The position numbers and the translations under genes are program-made. A stretch of DNA of 6,182 bases from positions 1 through 6,182 of the forward strand of contig DMQJ01000513.1 in the NCBI GenBank assembly GCA_003455715.1. The letters are read 5' to 3'. Positions 4,645 through 6,182 of this stretch are shown here, piece by piece (position 1 is the stretch's first letter; each line of letters opens with the position of its first letter). The stretch comes from Acidimicrobiaceae bacterium. Its GTDB lineage: Bacteria; Actinomycetota; Acidimicrobiia; Acidimicrobiales; Ilumatobacteraceae. A model generated the notes under the pieces. It searched no databases. It was not told where the DNA came from and saw nothing but the letters and a program-made list of their open reading frames with translations.

Positions 4645-5548
4645 GGACCGGGCCGATCAACGGTTCACCGTGCGCGAACCGACGCACATTGGTGGCGATG
4701 CGTTCGCTGAGCAACGGCACCGCCATCTCCGGGGTGTTGCCCACATGCGGGGTGATGATGCAGTTGGGCAGCGACCACAGCGGATGGTCGGCGGGCAACG
4801 GCTCGGGGTCGGTGACGTCGAGCGCCGCACCGCCGATGACCCCCTCCTGCAACGCCCACACCAGGTCGTCGGTGACGATGTGCCGTCCGCGGGCGACGTT
4901 GACGATCCAGGCGTGAGGCTGCATCTGTTCCAGTTCGTTGCGGGAGATCATGCCCTCCGTTTCGGGCGTGAGGGCCAGCGCGAGCACCACCAGGTCGGCA
5001 CCGGCGAGCGCGTCGACGAAGCGATCAGACTCCAGCACTTCGTCGGCGCCCTCCAGTGCGGTGACCCGATTGCGGACCACGGTGATGTGGCAACCGAAGG
5101 GTTGGAGCAGTCGGAGCAACGACTCGGTGATGCCGCCGCCCCCGAGGATGGTGACGTTGGCACCCAGCAGGTTGCGACCGTGCGGTGCGCTCCACTGCCC
5201 GGCACGGCTGTAGCCACCCAGGTGGCGCATACCGGCCAGGGCCAGGGCAAGTGCCATTTCGGCGACCGGTTCGGCGTACACGCCTTTGCCGCACGTCCAC
5301 TCACGGTCGTCGTCGACAAGGTCGACGTACTGCTCGATACCGGCGAAGGGCAGTTGCACCCAGCGGAGATGGGGTGCCTCTTCCAGCACTTCTCGAAGCG
5401 CCGCCGGGTTGCGGGGTGCGGCCCACACGAGCGCCTCGGCCTCCGCCAACGGCACCACGTGGCCGCCTCCGGTGGCGATGGCATCGGCCATCCACGACGG
5501 GGCACCTTCGGGGGCCAGGGCGATACGGGGCGAGTGGGTACTTGGCAT
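4625..5548 (-). CDS. D-isomer-specific 2-hydroxyacid dehydrogenase family protein
   Basis: The product has 307 residues from ATG 5548, of normal length for the family. The cofactor domain begins around N126 (NLLGANVTILGGGGI), with the glycine loop at 136-139. The catalytic triad of the family is present: R220 in VNVARGR, E249 in DPEPLP and H268 in TPHVGN. The enzyme class reversibly reduces 2-oxoacids to D-2-hydroxyacids with NAD(P)H in the cytoplasm. After the second Rossmann strand the sequence reads TVVRNR (R159, R161) instead of an acidic residue. In known family members this favours NADPH, so a glyoxylate/hydroxypyruvate or 2-oxoacid reductase role is possible. The third glycine of GxGxxG is replaced by T141 (GGGGIT). 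It starts 12 nt after the amine oxidase stop and overlaps the DUF2087 gene by 20 nt. The exact substrate cannot be read. Confidence 0.93.
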   Translation of the reverse strand: MPSTHSPRIALAPEGAPSWMADAIATGGGHVVPLAEAEALVWAAPRNPAALREVLEEAPHLRWVQLPFAGIEQYVDLVDDDREWTCGKGVYAEPVAEMALALALAGMRHLGGYSRAGQWSAPHGRNLLGANVTILGGGGITESLLRLLQPFGCHITVVRNRVTALEGADEVLESDRFVDALAGADLVVLALALTPETEGMISRNELEQMQPHAWIVNVARGRHIVTDDLVWALQEGVIGGAALDVTDPEPLPADHPLWSLPNCIITPHVGNTPEMAVPLLSERIATNVRRFAHGEPLIGPVHVDLGY

Positions 5549-5560
5549 CGCCCAGGAAGG

Positions 5561-6182
5561 CTATCCGGCGGCGACGATGCGGGTAGCCACGGTTTCCCCG
5601 CTCTCCAACGCGCCCTCCATGTAGCCGGTGCAGGTGGCGACGTGCTCGCCGGCGAGGTGCACCCGCCCCCACGCCTCTCGCAACGGTTGCCAGAACGCCG
5701 TCACCTGGCCGGGCTCGTAGACCGCGTAGGAACCACCGAAGCGCGGCTCCGCGCCCCATGCCCTGCTGTAGCCACCGAGCGGTTGCAAGGCGAGGCCGTG
5801 CATGGCCGTCATCTCTGCCGCGGCGAGGGCGATGCGCTCGGGTTCCGGCATGGTGGCCCACTGATGGCCGCCGTCGCCGCCGCAGTAGGCCATGAGGATG
5901 CCGGACTCGCCGGGTTGGTCCATGGTGGGTTCATATACGCGCTGGGCGCGGCCCGCGGTGGTGGCGTAGCCCGGTGGCCACTGCCGGTGTGGCCATTGCA
6001 CCGACGTCTTGGTGATGGTGCCGTACCCGAGGCCGTGCACCGCGGCGTGCAGCGGAACCGGCATCGACGGCGTGATGGTCATCCGCCGCACCGTGGCCAG
6101 CGAACAAGCCAGCACCACATGGTCGGCGACGAACGAGCCGCGTTCGGTGCGCACCGTCACCTGCTCGCCCGAGATCGGAAGA
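5561..6182 (-). CDS. FAD-dependent amine oxidase family protein, C-terminal part (5' end missing)
   Basis: The frame is open from the right edge to TAG at 5561-5563. About 200 residues are visible, roughly the C-terminal half of a flavin monoamine oxidase of 430-500 residues. The FAD-binding C-terminal signature is clear: RVHLAGEHVATCTGYMEG followed by ALESGE. Upstream, a GSFVADHVVLACSL segment matches the strand-helix in which these enzymes return to the FAD domain, and QPLGGYSRAWGAEPRFGGSY fits the segment before the signature. The class oxidises amines or amino acids to imines/oxoacids with H2O2 release; the substrate is unknown. A GTG at 6160 lies inside the conserved fold and is not the true start. 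The outermost 11 bases (6172-6182) match sequencing adapter, so only codons from about 6171 inward are trustworthy and the truncation is an assembly edge, not a mutation. It appears to be the first visible gene of an operon with the dehydrogenase and DUF2087 genes. Confidence 0.85.
   Translation of the reverse strand, partial: LPISGEQVTVRTERGSFVADHVVLACSLATVRRMTITPSMPVPLHAAVHGLGYGTITKTSVQWPHRQWPPGYATTAGRAQRVYEPTMDQPGESGILMAYCGGDGGHQWATMPEPERIALAAAEMTAMHGLALQPLGGYSRAWGAEPRFGGSYAVYEPGQVTAFWQPLREAWGRVHLAGEHVATCTGYMEGALESGETVATRIVAAG
6172..6182. other. Probable Illumina adapter remnant at the contig end
   Basis: The last 11 bases, AGATCGGAAGA, are identical to the first 11 bases of the standard Illumina TruSeq adapter (AGATCGGAAGAGC), and they sit flush with the window end in read-through orientation. 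A chance exact match at precisely this place is very unlikely. They should be treated as non-biological sequence. Confidence 0.85.

Noticed and set aside
3442..4710. Plus-strand open frame of 422 codons
   Set aside because: It lies antisense across the DUF4190/Septum_form gene, the DUF2087 gene and the end of the dehydrogenase, all recognisable families. The translation is His/Arg/Gly-rich with no domain pattern, as expected for a GC-rich shadow.
6158..6160. GTG at 6160 as the start of the amine oxidase
   Set aside because: The conserved oxidase fold clearly extends upstream and the visible part is only the C-terminal half. The start must lie beyond the window.

Overview
The window is GC-rich, almost fully coding bacterial DNA that looks chromosomal and mostly housekeeping. 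It suggests a high-GC Actinomycetota, possibly the Acidimicrobiia. The grounds are a DUF3499-like zinc-site protein, a DUF4190/Septum_form-type membrane protein, an actinobacterial-style YlmA/ModF-like ATPase, frequent GTG starts, and several start codons placed 6-8 nt after a TANNNT -10 hexamer, which is how leaderless actinobacterial genes look. The lineage is inferred from family resemblance only.

Layout, left to right. (1) 1-749, minus: the N-terminal part of a secreted coiled-coil protein of the peptidoglycan-hydrolase (PcsB/RipA N-domain) type, running off the left edge. (2) A 60-bp divergent promoter region. (3) 810-1598, plus: an orphan ABC ATPase. (4) 1622-2083, minus: an SRPBCC (START-fold) protein, convergent with the ATPase. 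(5) 2177-2545, plus: a small secreted coiled-coil protein with two cysteines. (6) 2561-3055, minus: a DUF3499-like protein, convergent with (5). (7) 3120-3193, minus: tRNA-Val(CAC), with a promoter and a downstream hairpin. (8) 3250-4041, minus: a DUF4190/Septum_form-like membrane protein with its own predicted promoter. (9) 6182-4060, minus: an apparent operon of flavin amine oxidase (partial), D-2-hydroxyacid dehydrogenase and DUF2087 regulator. No stretch longer than 300 bases lacks a gene.

How the genes fit together: the last three genes lie head-to-tail with a 12-nt gap and then a 20-nt overlap, so they are probably one transcript for a small oxidoreductive pathway with a linked regulator. 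Two secreted or envelope coiled-coil proteins and the septum-type membrane protein point to cell-envelope functions nearby, but there is no evidence that they act together.

I found no CRISPR array, transposon, phage gene, toxin-antitoxin pair or defence system. The most useful unexpected observation is technical: the last 11 bases (6172-6182) match the start of the Illumina TruSeq adapter exactly. The right edge is therefore probably a contig end with adapter read-through, and the outermost codons of the amine oxidase are artefactual. The most interesting biological patterns are the repeated leaderless-start architecture and the GCTGAC/GTCAGC inverted repeats that hold both stop codons at both convergent junctions.
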